This document shows, one piece after another, positions 19,516 through 28,830 of a DNA stretch of 64,000 nt. Positions within the stretch are counted from its first letter, which is position 1; every line of letters begins with the position of its first letter. The stretch is from Dyella japonica DSM 16301. GTDB lineage: Bacteria > Pseudomonadota > Gammaproteobacteria > Xanthomonadales > Rhodanobacteraceae. The notes under the pieces are model-generated. The model was not told the DNA's origin. It ran no database searches and saw only the letters and a list, made by a program, of their open reading frames with translations. A program made the position numbers and the translations under genes. The stretch spans positions 126,490-190,489 of the forward strand of contig NZ_JPLA01000013.1 in the NCBI RefSeq assembly GCF_001010355.1, in the 5' to 3' direction.

Positions 19516-21791
19516 AGCGGCCCCGTGCTGCGCGTCGTGCTGGTGGCTGCGGCCTGTGTGGCGGGCTCGTCTTTGCTGGCGCGCGGAATGGAAAACCAGA
19601 AGCTCACGCCCGGCCCGTCGTTGGGCACGGCCCATAGCCGCCCCCGGTGGCGCTCGATGATGGACTGGCTGATCGATAGCCCGATGCCCATGCCGCCATC
19701 CTTGGTCGTATAGAACGTGTCGAACAGTTTGCTCACGCCCTTGGGGCCGAAACCTACCCCCGAGTCGCGCACCGTCAGGCGTACGCGATCGCCGGTGTCG
19801 CGCTCCGTGCGGATCACCACTTGCCGGGGACGATCGTCGACCTCGCGCATGGCTTCGGTGGCGTTCATCAGCAAATTGAGGATCACCTGCTGGAGTTGCA
19901 CGCGGTCGCCCATCACCAGCGGCATGTCATCGAGCAGCTCGGCCTTCAACATCACGCGGCTGCTCTTGAGCGTGCTCTGCGACAGCGCAATGACCTCGCG
20001 GGTGGCGTCGTTCAAATTCACCCACTCGGACACCGTGGCCTTGTTGCTGAAGAGGGCGCGCACGCGCGTCATCACATCGGCCGCGCGATGGCCGTCGCGG
20101 ATGGTTCGCCTGGCGGTGTCGATGGCCCCTTCGATGCACGGCGGATCGGCCGCCAGTTGCCGCAGGCAGGTGCTCGCGTTGGTGATGACGCCGGATAAGG
20201 GCTGGTTGACCTCGTGCGCGATCGATGCGGTGAGCACGCCCAGGCTGTTGATCTTGGCCATGCTCGCCAGCTCGGCGCGTAGGACACCGAGGGTTTCTTC
20301 CGAATTGCGGCGCTGGGTGACGTCCTGCACGGCGCCGAGATACTCCCGCCCATAACGGCCTCGCGTGCTGTGGGAAACGATGTGCACGTGCTTGATCGAG
20401 CCATTGGGCATCAGCAGGCGCATTTCGTAATCGTGGTCGTTGCCCGCGGTGCGCGCGTCGATCCGCTTCTCGGTAAGCAGCGGCAGGTCGTCGGGGTGAA
20501 CGCGATCGGTGATCCGCTCCAGCGTGACGGCGCTGCCCTGGGCAAAACCGAAGATGCGATAGAGCTCTTCGGAGAAAACGATCTCGTCGCTGTCCAGGCA
20601 CCACGAAAAACTGCCGGTAAGGCTGATGCGTTGTCCATCGGCAAGAAACGCCTCGCTGCGGCGCAGCTTTTCGTCGGCGCGCTTGCGATCGTCGATGTCG
20701 ATGCTGATGCCATACCAGCGGACGATGCCGCCGTACTCGTTGCGCAGCGGATTGACGCGGAACAGGAACCAGCGGTATTCGCCGTCGCAGCGTCGCAGGC
20801 GGGTTTCGATCTCGCCGGGTTCGTGCGAGGCCAGGATAAGGCGCCAGGAGACCGTGAGATTGTCCACATCGTCCGGATGCACGGCCACCATCCAGCCCCA
20901 GCCCAGCGCCTGCTCCGCACTCAGTCCGACATAGTCGAGATAATGCTGGTTGAAGAACTCCGCCGATCCGTCGGTGCGCGCCGACCACACCAGCGCAGGA
21001 ATGGTGTGGATGGTGGCGTGCAGGTTGCGTTCGGCGGTGCGCAGGGCTTCCTCGGGCCGACGCTGATCGTCGATATCGATCAGCAGATGCAGCCAGCAGG
21101 CGATCTCGCCATGCCCATCGCGCCACGGCATGCCGATAACGTTGAACCACCGATAGACGCCGTCGGAGCGCCGGTGGCGACTCTGTACGTTGTAGGTGGA
21201 GCCGCTCTCGTATGCCTTGGACTGCGCACCGAGGATGTACGGCAGATCGTCGGGATGGACGACATCGGACGGCTTGAGGCTTTTGAGTTGCGCGAAAGTC
21301 TTGCCGAAGTACTGGCGCGTGGGCTGGTTGATGCGCAGCAACTTGCCGGATCGGGTCGTGACGGCTGCCGGTACCGGCATGCTGTCCAGCGTGGCGCGCA
21401 AATCCGGCAAGCCTGCTGGCGCGGCCAGTTCGGCGCGTTTGCGCTCGTCGATGTCGGTGGTGATGCCGCACCATTGCTCCACCAGGCCGGACGCGTCGGT
21501 CAGCGGGCCCATCCGCAGCAGAAACCAGCGATAGTTTCCCTCGCAATGCCGCATTCGCACTTCGAGCTCCCCCTGGGCTCCGGTAGCCACCATGGCATCC
21601 CAGTTAGCAAGCAGCGCCGAAAGATCGTCAGGATGTATCGCCATTTGCCAGCCCTGGCCCAAGGCCTCATCGAAACCCAGTCCCGTGTACTCGCACCAGC
21701 TTGGATTGACGAAGTCCGCGCATCCGTCGGCAAGCGCCGTCCACGCAGGGACAGGGAGCGCGTCGAAGATGCGGTTCCACTCGTGTTGCAC
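19512..21791 (-). CDS. Soluble multi-PAS sensor histidine kinase (four PAS domains)
   Basis: A GTG at 21791, 8 bp after GAGGA, gives 759 residues; the open frame runs further upstream but without coding character. Four PAS domains follow one another (about 4-125, 130-250, 255-380, 385-500), three of them with the HPDD motif of the PAS fold type 3. HisKA has His526 in ASIAHEVNQPLSG, typical of FixL/NtrB-like kinases, and HATPase_c closes the chain. There is no membrane segment, so it senses cytosolic cues. It leads a three-gene operon with a lone receiver and a FixJ-type regulator. Confidence 0.87.
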   Translation of the reverse strand: MQHEWNRIFDALPVPAWTALADGCADFVNPSWCEYTGLGFDEALGQGWQMAIHPDDLSALLANWDAMVATGAQGELEVRMRHCEGNYRWFLLRMGPLTDASGLVEQWCGITTDIDERKRAELAAPAGLPDLRATLDSMPVPAAVTTRSGKLLRINQPTRQYFGKTFAQLKSLKPSDVVHPDDLPYILGAQSKAYESGSTYNVQSRHRRSDGVYRWFNVIGMPWRDGHGEIACWLHLLIDIDDQRRPEEALRTAERNLHATIHTIPALVWSARTDGSAEFFNQHYLDYVGLSAEQALGWGWMVAVHPDDVDNLTVSWRLILASHEPGEIETRLRRCDGEYRWFLFRVNPLRNEYGGIVRWYGISIDIDDRKRADEKLRRSEAFLADGQRISLTGSFSWCLDSDEIVFSEELYRIFGFAQGSAVTLERITDRVHPDDLPLLTEKRIDARTAGNDHDYEMRLLMPNGSIKHVHIVSHSTRGRYGREYLGAVQDVTQRRNSEETLGVLRAELASMAKINSLGVLTASIAHEVNQPLSGVITNASTCLRQLAADPPCIEGAIDTARRTIRDGHRAADVMTRVRALFSNKATVSEWVNLNDATREVIALSQSTLKSSRVMLKAELLDDMPLVMGDRVQLQQVILNLLMNATEAMREVDDRPRQVVIRTERDTGDRVRLTVRDSGVGFGPKGVSKLFDTFYTTKDGGMGIGLSISQSIIERHRGRLWAVPNDGPGVSFWFSIPRASKDEPATQAAATSTTRSTGPL

Positions 21792-22219
21792 GACGGTCTT
21801 CCTCGACGTTTTATGCGCCACAGTTCCGAGCGTCGTCCATGGTACTTTGGTGTCGACGAGCGGCCGGACGCGTCGCGGCCTGTGCGCATGGTGGCCGCCG
21901 GCGCGTGACTTCAATGTCGACCCTGTCGTCCAGCAACAACGCTGGCATACGACCCTCCCAGCTCGCGCCGTCATGTGTGGAGACGATGTGACGACGCGGG
22001 CACGGCGCGCCGGTTGGGTCCGAGGCAGACCAATACCAAAGCTCGATAGACGCTGGATGGGCGACGGGTGCAGCCTCGCGGACGGGTAGGGCAGCGGGCG
22101 CAGGCGGACCACCAGGTTTGGCGATGACGCGACGACGCGGGCGTTGCCTGGCATGGCGCAGTAGACGTCCGTAGCGCGGCCGCGGGTGTCCAGTTTGCGA
22201 CGAGGATCAAGGCTAAGAC
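21792..22219. other. 428-bp non-coding region between divergent kinase and thioredoxin-like genes
   Basis: No supportable gene is seen: the frames here have poor codon character and no ribosome sites. A 12-bp direct repeat GACGACGCGGGC occurs at 21990-22001 and 22131-22142, which may be chance in GC-rich DNA. The region should carry promoters for both divergent units. The last bases (AAGGCTAAGAC) hold the ribosome site of the plus-strand gene. Confidence 0.4.
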
Positions 22220-23311
22220 ATGAAAGCAAACCAGCGCCTGCTGGTCGCATTGGCGGTGTTCGCCACCGTGTTTCTACTGGCGACGCATGCGCGGGAAAAG
22301 CTTGGCGCCGAGGCGCCGACGTCCGGAGCGATCCATTTGCCTCATGAAGGATCCTTCCCGTCGCTGGGTGGCGCCGTGGCCTGGCTCAATTCGCCGCCAC
22401 TGACGCCGGCGGCCTTGCGCGGCAAGGTGGTGCTGGTGGATATCTGGACGTATTCGTGCATCAACTCGATCCGGCAGCTGCCCTATATCCGCGCCTGGGC
22501 GAGCAAATACCGGGACCAGGGCCTGGTGGTGATCGGCGTGCATGCGCCCGAGTTCGCGTTTGAAAGAGACCCCGACAACGTTCGCCAGGCGGTGAAGGAT
22601 CTGCGCTTCGGGCCTCCGATGATCACCGCGATCGACAGCGATCATGCCATCTGGAACGCCTTCCACAACGAGTATTGGCCGGCGTTGTACTTTATCGATG
22701 CCAAGGGCGCGATACGCCATCATGTGTTTGGCGAAGGCGAGTACGACACGTCCGAGCGGATCATCCAGCAATTGCTGATCGAAGCCGGCGCGACCCAGGT
22801 GAGCCATGAGCTGGTGACCGTCGATGCGCGCGGTGTCGAAGCGGCCCCTGACTGGGATGACGTGAGGTCACCGGAAACCTATGTCGGTTCCGAGCGACGC
22901 GAGAATTTCGCCTCGACCGGCGCAAGTCTTTTCAGCGAGCGAAATATCTACGCGAAGCCCTCGCTGCTCAGCCTCAACCATTGGGCGCTGGTGGGCGACT
23001 GGACGGTGGGTAAGCATTCGGCCGTGCTCAACAAGGCGCAAGGGCGCATCGTCTACCACTTTCATGCGCGCGACCTGCATCTGGTGATGGGGCCGGCAAC
23101 GCCTGGATCGTCCATCCGCTTTCGCGTGAGCATCGACGGCAAGCCGCCAGGGTCAGCCCATGGTATCGACGTGAACGAGCAGGGCGAGGGCACGGTGACG
23201 GCGCCGCGGATGTATCAGTTGATCCGGCAACCGCTGCCGATTTTCGATCACGAGTTTGCAATCGAGTTTCTCGATCCGGGTGCCGAAGCGTTTGTCTTCA
23301 CCTTTGGCTGA
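22220..23311 (+). CDS. Membrane-anchored thioredoxin-like protein with CxxS motif and DipZ-like C-terminus
   Basis: The 363-residue protein begins with an uncleaved-looking signal anchor (5-22). A TlpA/DipZ-type thioredoxin fold covers about 60-190 with VLVDIWTYSCINS at 71-83; relatives normally have CINC, so Cys80 is kept and the second cysteine is Ser83. The C-terminal part (about 225-363, VGSERRENF, HFHARDLHLVMG) matches the extra domain found after the thioredoxin fold in DipZ-like proteins. It faces the periplasm. The loss of the second cysteine suggests a peroxidase, isomerase or glutathione-coupled role. Confidence 0.75.
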   Translation: MKANQRLLVALAVFATVFLLATHAREKLGAEAPTSGAIHLPHEGSFPSLGGAVAWLNSPPLTPAALRGKVVLVDIWTYSCINSIRQLPYIRAWASKYRDQGLVVIGVHAPEFAFERDPDNVRQAVKDLRFGPPMITAIDSDHAIWNAFHNEYWPALYFIDAKGAIRHHVFGEGEYDTSERIIQQLLIEAGATQVSHELVTVDARGVEAAPDWDDVRSPETYVGSERRENFASTGASLFSERNIYAKPSLLSLNHWALVGDWTVGKHSAVLNKAQGRIVYHFHARDLHLVMGPATPGSSIRFRVSIDGKPPGSAHGIDVNEQGEGTVTAPRMYQLIRQPLPIFDHEFAIEFLDPGAEAFVFTFG

Positions 23312-23364
23312 ATCGCCCACTGCGTGAGCAAGGCTGCACGTGTTCCACTCCCATGAGGCCCGCC

Positions 23365-24408
23365 ATGAATCGCACCGACTCCACCGATGACATCGACGTT
23401 CGCCGTCGCCAGCTGGTTGGCGCCGCGGCAGTCACGCTCGCCGCGACGCAGCTGGGCGTGGCGACCCTGGGCCATGCGCAGCAGGGTGGCGCCAAGGCGA
23501 GTGCACACACCTCGTTTGCACCGCTCAAGCAGGTCAAGGCCGGCGACCTGGATATCGGCTATGCCGAAGCCGGTCCCGCCGGCGGACCGGTGGCCTTGCT
23601 GCTGCACGGCTGGCCCTACGACATCTACAGCTTCGTGGACGTGGCACCCTTGCTGGCGGCGGCGGGCTATCGGGTGATCGTGCCGTATTTGCGCGGCTAT
23701 GGCACCACCCGTTTTGTTTCCGACAGCACGATGCGCAACGGCGAGCCGGCAGCGCTGGCGGTCGACATCGTGGCGATGATGGACGCGCTCAAGATCAAGC
23801 AGGCGACCATCGGCGGCTTTGACTGGGGCGCACGTACGGCCAATATCATCGGGGCACTCTGGCCGCAGCGCTGCAAGGCGATGGTGTCGGTAAGCGGCTA
23901 CCTGATCGGCAGCCAGGCCTCAGGCAAGACGCCGCTGCCGCCCAAGGCGGAACTGCAGTGGTGGTATCAGTTCTACTTTGCGACGGACCGCGGCAAGGAG
24001 GGCTACGACAAATACCGGCACGACTTCGCCAAGCTTATCTGGCAACTTGCCTCGCCCAAATGGAATTTCGACGACGCCACCTTCGATCGTTCCGCGGCGG
24101 CCTTCGACAATCCCGATCATGTGGCCATTGCGATCCACAACTACCGCTGGCGTCTTGGCCTGGCCCAGGGCGAGGCGAAGTATGAGGAGTACGAGCAGAA
24201 GCTCGCGGCCGGTCCCGTCATCACCGTGCCCACCATCACCATGGAAGGCGACGCCAACGGCGCGCCGCATCCTGATCCCAGCGCGTACGCGAAGAAATTC
24301 ACCGGCAAGTATGCGCACCGCGATATCGCCGGCGGCATTGGCCACAATCTTCCGCAGGAGGCACCGGAGGCCTTCGCCAAAGCCATGGTGGATGTCGATC
24401 ACCTCTGA
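23365..24408 (+). CDS. Exported alpha/beta hydrolase (epoxide hydrolase/dehalogenase type)
   Basis: The ATG at 23365 has GAGG 8 bp upstream; the protein has 347 residues. The N-terminus carries a twin-arginine-like signal (VRRRQLVGAA followed by a hydrophobic stretch to GHAQ), so it is probably exported by Tat. The hydrolase core has the oxyanion block LLLHGWPYD, the nucleophile elbow GGFDWGAR with Asp as nucleophile (epoxide hydrolase/haloalkane dehalogenase type rather than Ser), and the catalytic histidine in GGIGHNLPQE. Substrate unknown. It follows the thioredoxin-like gene by 53 bp, perhaps in one transcript. Confidence 0.8.
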   Translation: MNRTDSTDDIDVRRRQLVGAAAVTLAATQLGVATLGHAQQGGAKASAHTSFAPLKQVKAGDLDIGYAEAGPAGGPVALLLHGWPYDIYSFVDVAPLLAAAGYRVIVPYLRGYGTTRFVSDSTMRNGEPAALAVDIVAMMDALKIKQATIGGFDWGARTANIIGALWPQRCKAMVSVSGYLIGSQASGKTPLPPKAELQWWYQFYFATDRGKEGYDKYRHDFAKLIWQLASPKWNFDDATFDRSAAAFDNPDHVAIAIHNYRWRLGLAQGEAKYEEYEQKLAAGPVITVPTITMEGDANGAPHPDPSAYAKKFTGKYAHRDIAGGIGHNLPQEAPEAFAKAMVDVDHL

Positions 24409-24416
24409 GTGGCCGT

Positions 24417-25373
24417 CTATTCCACCGGAACGGACAACTCCGCCAGGCGCGGCGCCCGCCATGGCGCCGCGGCGCCGCTGAAATGCGCGCGCAGCCGCGG
24501 CACGGCGAAGTCCGCGAACGCACGGACCTTGGGCACGGACAGACGGCCATGGGGAATGACCAGCTGCGCCGGGGTCAGGGCCCGATCCGCATCGGCCAAG
24601 ACCACGAGCAGTGAACCCTCGCGCACTTCGGCAGCCACCTGATAGGAAAACAGCCGCGTGAGTCCGGCGCCGGCGAGCACCGAATCGATGGCGCCGCGCA
24701 CGCTGTTGACGATCAGGCGTGGCATGAAATGGACGACACGCGGCGTGGACGCGCCGGGCAGCGCGGGAAAGCTCCACGAGTCCAGCCCGAATTGCGTCAT
24801 CGCGATGATCGCGTGACCCGCCAGATCGACCGGTTCGCGGATCACGGGATGCCCCGTCAGATAGTGAGGCGAGGCGACAATCACGCGACGCACTTCGCCC
24901 ACGGGCAAGGCGATCAGGCTGGAATCGGCGAGCTGTTCGATGCGCAGCGCCGCGTCGATGTCGTCGTCGAGCCACGGTGCGGGGCAGTCGCTCAGATGCA
25001 GGCGAACATTGACTGCGGGATAGGCCTGCACAAAGGCATCCACGATGGGACGGACAAAAGCTTCACCAGCCATCACCGGCGCGGTGACGGTGAGCGTTCC
25101 ACGCGCGACAGACTTTTGCCGTGCCGCCTGCATATTGGCCGTGCGCAAGTCGGCGAGCAACCGGCGACAGGCGCTGGCGTAGGGCTCACCGGCTTCGCTG
25201 AGCCGGATCGATCGCGTCGTGCGGTGTAGCAGTTGGACGCCCACATAGGCTTCCAGAAAGGCCACAGCGCGACTGACCGCCGCCGGCGATCGCCCCAGTT
25301 TCCTGCTTGCGCCAGCAAGGCTGCCTTCGTCGATGGTCGCGACGAAAATCTTCATGGCCTCGATGCGGTCCAT
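24417..25373 (-). CDS. LysR-family transcriptional regulator
   Basis: The 318-residue protein has the standard LysR layout: an N-terminal winged HTH (about 1-60, MKIFVATIDEGSLAGASRKLGRSPAAVSRAV pattern) and a co-inducer-binding domain from about 90. It ends 8 bp from the convergent hydrolase gene. The nearest upstream genes on the same strand are the cupin and symporter; an inverted repeat 25 bp before its start may be its own operator. Target genes cannot be assigned with certainty. Confidence 0.9.
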   Translation of the reverse strand: MDRIEAMKIFVATIDEGSLAGASRKLGRSPAAVSRAVAFLEAYVGVQLLHRTTRSIRLSEAGEPYASACRRLLADLRTANMQAARQKSVARGTLTVTAPVMAGEAFVRPIVDAFVQAYPAVNVRLHLSDCPAPWLDDDIDAALRIEQLADSSLIALPVGEVRRVIVASPHYLTGHPVIREPVDLAGHAIIAMTQFGLDSWSFPALPGASTPRVVHFMPRLIVNSVRGAIDSVLAGAGLTRLFSYQVAAEVREGSLLVVLADADRALTPAQLVIPHGRLSVPKVRAFADFAVPRLRAHFSGAAAPWRAPRLAELSVPVE

Positions 25374-25397
25374 GGTCGGCGCTCTCCCGTGGTGACC

Positions 25398-25422
25398 GGG
25401 GTGAGCGTGTTTCTCTCACCCC
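25398..25422. promoter_or_regulatory. Perfect 8-bp inverted repeat upstream of the LysR gene
   Basis: GGGGTGAG (25398-25405) and CTCACCCC (25415-25422) flank a 9-nt spacer, 25 bp before the LysR start codon and about 90 bp after the cupin stop on the same strand. It could be an autoregulatory operator or a weak terminator of the cupin transcript. Confidence 0.5.
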
Positions 25423-25513
25423 ATGATTCACCTGATTCTTGCGGAGGGCGGCGTGAACGGGCAATTGCACTTACGTACCAGTCGCCTCGACGCTGCGACA
25501 CGGCAGGGTGAAA

Positions 25514-25999
25514 TCAGTGATGCCGTGGATCGTTGTTGGCGTCGACGTAATCGATGCCCAGCGGCCCATAGCCCGAAACCTGGGTCACGTATTCCCCCGA
25601 CTTTGCCCAATGGAAATGCGGCGTATTGCCAGGCAGCACGATCACGCTACCCGGACCATAAGCCACCAGCTTGGATTCATCGAAGGTCTTGCCGAGACCG
25701 ATATAGAACACGCCGGAAATCACCGTGTAAATACGATCCTCGGGATGCGTGTGCGGCATCAGCTTGACCCCTGCGGGAACCTTGACGCGCACCACGTAAG
25801 GACCCGGTTGCTTCGGATCGCCGACCACGATGGCCAGCCGCGCCGTGGGTGGAAAGGCGGGGAACGCTTCCCATTGAATGTCCTCTGGCAACACGGAACC
25901 GAAAGTCTTGACCGGCAAGCCGCCGGCATGGCCCGGCAGTGGCGCCGACCATGCAAGCGCAGCGAACATGGCGAGCGCAAGAATTCTTGCAGAGGACAT
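25514..25999 (-). CDS. Exported cupin-domain protein
   Basis: Choosing the ATG at 25999 (AAGGAG 8 bp upstream) rather than the one 9 bp earlier gives 161 residues. Residues 1-24 form a signal peptide ending GHAGG. The rest is a single cupin barrel; the metal-site motif is LMPHTHPEDRIYTVISG and the second block is GNTPHFHW. No enzymatic activity can be deduced. It lies 25 bp after the symporter gene and is probably its co-transcribed partner, perhaps handling the transported acid in the periplasm (inference). Confidence 0.75.
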   Translation of the reverse strand: MSSARILALAMFAALAWSAPLPGHAGGLPVKTFGSVLPEDIQWEAFPAFPPTARLAIVVGDPKQPGPYVVRVKVPAGVKLMPHTHPEDRIYTVISGVFYIGLGKTFDESKLVAYGPGSVIVLPGNTPHFHWAKSGEYVTQVSGYGPLGIDYVDANNDPRHH

Positions 26000-26024
26000 G
26001 GCATTCACTCCTTCGATGCAGTGG

Positions 26025-27506
26025 TTATGGGTGTGTTGACTTCGCGGACGAGAGACTGCCGATCGCGTGTACGATCGCCACCGCCAGCAGGTTGAGGATC
26101 AGCGCCACCAGCCCCGTATACAGCGAGATCGACAGCGATCCCCAGGCGAAGTGATGGATGGGCTTGAGTCCATCCGACCAGATAAGCCAGGTGCCGCTGA
26201 TCATGCCGGCGACCCATCCGGTCATCAGGCAGCGCGCAGCGACGCGCGAGGTGAACAGGCTGAACATCAGTGCAGGAAAAGTCTGCAGGATCCACATGCC
26301 GCCCAGCAGTTGCAGGTCCAGCGCAAAATGCGTGGGCAGATACAGGATCGCCAGCAGCGCGCCCACCTTGACGACCAGCGAGGCGATCTTGGCAATACGC
26401 GCTTCGCCCTGCGGGCTGACCGCCGGATTCACATAGGCCTTCCAGAAATTGCGGGTGAACACATTGGCCGCGCCGATGCTCATCACCGCGGCAGGCACCA
26501 GCGCGCCGATGCCGATCGCAGCAAAGGCAAAGCCGGCGAACCAGCTGGGAAACAGCGCCTTGAACAAGGCCGGCACCACGTCGTTGTTGCTGGCCAGCTT
26601 CAGATGAGCGGCGTGTCCCATGTAACCGAGCAAGGCGAGCAGGCCCAGCAGCAAGGTATAGGCAGGCAGGAGCATCGCGTTCTTGCGGATGGTGTTGGCG
26701 CTCTTGCTGGCAAAGATGCCGGTCAGGGTGTGCGGGTACATGAACGCTGCCAGCGCCGAGCCCAGTGCCAGCGAGGCATAGGGCAGCAACTGATTGGGAT
26801 CCAGCAGGATGCCGCCGCTGCCCTTGTCCTTGAACGCCTGCGCGGCGGCATCGAACACGGCGCCATAACCGCCCAGCTTGCTGGGAATGACGGCCACTGC
26901 CGCGATCACGGCGACGTATATCAGGATGTCCTTGACGAAGGCGATCAGTGCCGGCGCGCGAATGCCGGAGGAGTACGTATAAACGGCGAGTATCACGAAC
27001 GCGATGATCAGCGGTATTTCACCGCGCAAGCCCAGCGCGGCAAACACGGCCGCCATGCCCACCAGCTGCAGCGCGATATACGGCATGGTGGCGATCACGG
27101 CGGTGATCGCCACGGCCAGTTCGAGCGCGCGCGATCCGAAGCGTCCGTAGACCACATCCGCCGCCGTGATATGGCCCTGTGCCTTGGCGATGCGCCACAG
27201 CACCGGCATCACGGCAAACACGAACGGGTAGACGATGATGGTGTAGGGCAGGGCAAAGAAACCGTACGCGCCCACGGCGTAGACCAGGGCAGGCACGGCA
27301 ATGATCGTATAGGCGGTGTAGAAGTCGCCGCCGACCAGAAACCAGGTGATCCAGGTGCCGAAGCGTCGTCCGCCCAGGCCCCACTCATCCAGGTTCGTCG
27401 GTTCGGAAGACTGCTTCCAGCGCGCCGCCAGAAAGCCCATCACAGTGACGAGTGCAAACAGCGCCGTGAACACGCCGATGGCGACATAGTCGGGCTCAGT
27501 CGTCAT
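26025..27506 (-). CDS. Sodium:solute symporter (SSS family, monocarboxylate-permease-like)
   Basis: The 493-residue protein has about 13 hydrophobic helices and SSS-family blocks (LGGRRFGTWITWFLVGGDFYTAY near residue 50, ALVPAAVMSIGAANVFTRN near 330). The pairing with a short DUF3311 protein directly upstream, overlapping by 11 bp, is the known arrangement of MctP-like monocarboxylate permeases and related symporters. It would import a small organic acid or amino acid with sodium. The substrate is not determined. Confidence 0.85.
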   Translation of the reverse strand: MTTEPDYVAIGVFTALFALVTVMGFLAARWKQSSEPTNLDEWGLGGRRFGTWITWFLVGGDFYTAYTIIAVPALVYAVGAYGFFALPYTIIVYPFVFAVMPVLWRIAKAQGHITAADVVYGRFGSRALELAVAITAVIATMPYIALQLVGMAAVFAALGLRGEIPLIIAFVILAVYTYSSGIRAPALIAFVKDILIYVAVIAAVAVIPSKLGGYGAVFDAAAQAFKDKGSGGILLDPNQLLPYASLALGSALAAFMYPHTLTGIFASKSANTIRKNAMLLPAYTLLLGLLALLGYMGHAAHLKLASNNDVVPALFKALFPSWFAGFAFAAIGIGALVPAAVMSIGAANVFTRNFWKAYVNPAVSPQGEARIAKIASLVVKVGALLAILYLPTHFALDLQLLGGMWILQTFPALMFSLFTSRVAARCLMTGWVAGMISGTWLIWSDGLKPIHHFAWGSLSISLYTGLVALILNLLAVAIVHAIGSLSSAKSTHP

Positions 27507-27693
27507 GGCGCGATGTCCCGTAGACGATCCACAGCAGGATCACCGTGATCGGCACCCACAACAACTGGTACCAATAGAAGAACGGGAAGCCCCACAGCGC
27601 CGGCTCGGCCTTGTTATAGGACGAGACCCAAAGCAGTCCTACGAAAGGCAGCAGTAGCAGCAGGGAGATCAGACGGATGCGATCACGAGCCAT
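27496..27693 (-). CDS. DUF3311 small membrane protein, symporter partner
   Basis: The 65-residue protein has two hydrophobic segments (about 8-24 and 38-58) with the FPFFYWYQLLWVPI block typical of DUF3311. It overlaps the SSS symporter gene by 11 bp, so the two are translationally coupled. DUF3311 proteins regularly accompany SSS transporters; their exact role is not known. Confidence 0.85.
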   Translation of the reverse strand: MARDRIRLISLLLLLPFVGLLWVSSYNKAEPALWGFPFFYWYQLLWVPITVILLWIVYGTSRHDD

Positions 27694-27882
27694 GCGAACA
27701 CCTCATCGTGGGTGGCCAACGCGGCGCCCGCTGCCGGCCTTGCCCTGGCACCGGATCACCGCGAACGTCATGCGACTGGCTTCAACTCTATGACGCTGCA
27801 CGCAAGGATCGAATAGCCACGAATCGATAGTCAGTCTTCCGCGAGCAGCAACAATCCCTTAGTGCCTTTCCGGCAGGCTGCC

Positions 27883-28755
27883 TCAGGCCTGCGCCATGCG
27901 CATGCGATGGCGATCCAGAAACTGCAGGGTGAGATCGGCCACTTGCAGGGCCTTGGTATCCATCGCGAAATGGCCGGCATCCAGCAGGTGGACTTCCGCC
28001 GCCGGAACATCCTGCTGGTAGGCCCAGGCGCCGGGCTCCACGAACGACGGATCGTATTTTCCCCACAACACCAGCAAGGGTGGCTGGTGTGTCTTGAGGT
28101 AAGCCTGCCACTGCGGATACGACGCCACGTTGGTGCGGTAGTCGTAGAACAAATCTTCCTGGATGCGATCCTGGCCGGGGCGACTCAGGAAAGCCGACTC
28201 GTCGGTCCACAGATCCGGATCGTATAGCTCGGTGTGCGGATCAGTCCCCAGGTGTCGCTGCCTGGCCGCCTCGAAGGAAATCAGGTTCGCGCGCAGCTTG
28301 TCGGCCCAGGCGGTCCGGTCGGCCCAATATTCGCGGCGCGTGACCCAAAGCGGCCCGAGCCCTTCCTCGTGCGCCGCGGCATTTTGTATCACCAACGCAT
28401 GGATGCGCTCGGGATGCATGAGCGCCAGCCGGAAACCGATCGGCCCGCCATAGTCCTGCATGAACAGTGTGTACTGCTGCAGGCCGAGCTGCCGGATGAA
28501 GGCCTCGATGACCGATGCAAGATGCCCGAACGTATAGGCGAAGATGGCAGGGTCTGGCGCATCGGAATGGCCGAAGCCCGGATAGTCGGGGGCAATCACG
28601 TGATAGCGCACGGCGAGCATGGGTATCAGCTTGTCGTACATCCTTGACGACGACGGAAAGCCGTGCAGCAGAAGCACGGTGGGCGCGCTCTTGCTGCCGG
28701 CTTCGCGATAGAAGAGATTCAGGCCTTGGACCTGGACGCTCTGATACGTCGTCAT
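27883..28755 (-). CDS. Alpha/beta hydrolase
   Basis: From the ATG at 28755 (a GTG 24 bp upstream is possible) the protein has 290 residues and no signal peptide. The oxyanion block is LLLHGFPSSSRMYD, the nucleophile elbow FMQDYGGPIGF has Asp as nucleophile as in haloalkane dehalogenases and epoxide hydrolases, and the catalytic His is in LLDAGHFAMD. It is a single gene, followed by a 189-bp gap without features. Substrate unknown. Confidence 0.85.
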   Translation of the reverse strand: MTTYQSVQVQGLNLFYREAGSKSAPTVLLLHGFPSSSRMYDKLIPMLAVRYHVIAPDYPGFGHSDAPDPAIFAYTFGHLASVIEAFIRQLGLQQYTLFMQDYGGPIGFRLALMHPERIHALVIQNAAAHEEGLGPLWVTRREYWADRTAWADKLRANLISFEAARQRHLGTDPHTELYDPDLWTDESAFLSRPGQDRIQEDLFYDYRTNVASYPQWQAYLKTHQPPLLVLWGKYDPSFVEPGAWAYQQDVPAAEVHLLDAGHFAMDTKALQVADLTLQFLDRHRMRMAQA

Positions 28756-28830
28756 GGCGTTCACTCGTGTGCTGATCACGCGCTGTGTGGATCAGCAAGC
28801 CGAATGATTAGACGCGATGCGCCGTAAAGC

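Noticed and set aside
20370-21908. Long plus-strand frame opposite the four-PAS kinase
   Set aside because: The minus-strand frame has PAS, HisKA and HATPase motifs; the plus-strand product has no recognisable pattern.
26067-27548. 493-residue frame antisense to the SSS symporter
   Set aside because: Gln/His/Arg-rich shadow without hydrophobic helices; the symporter on the other strand is well supported.
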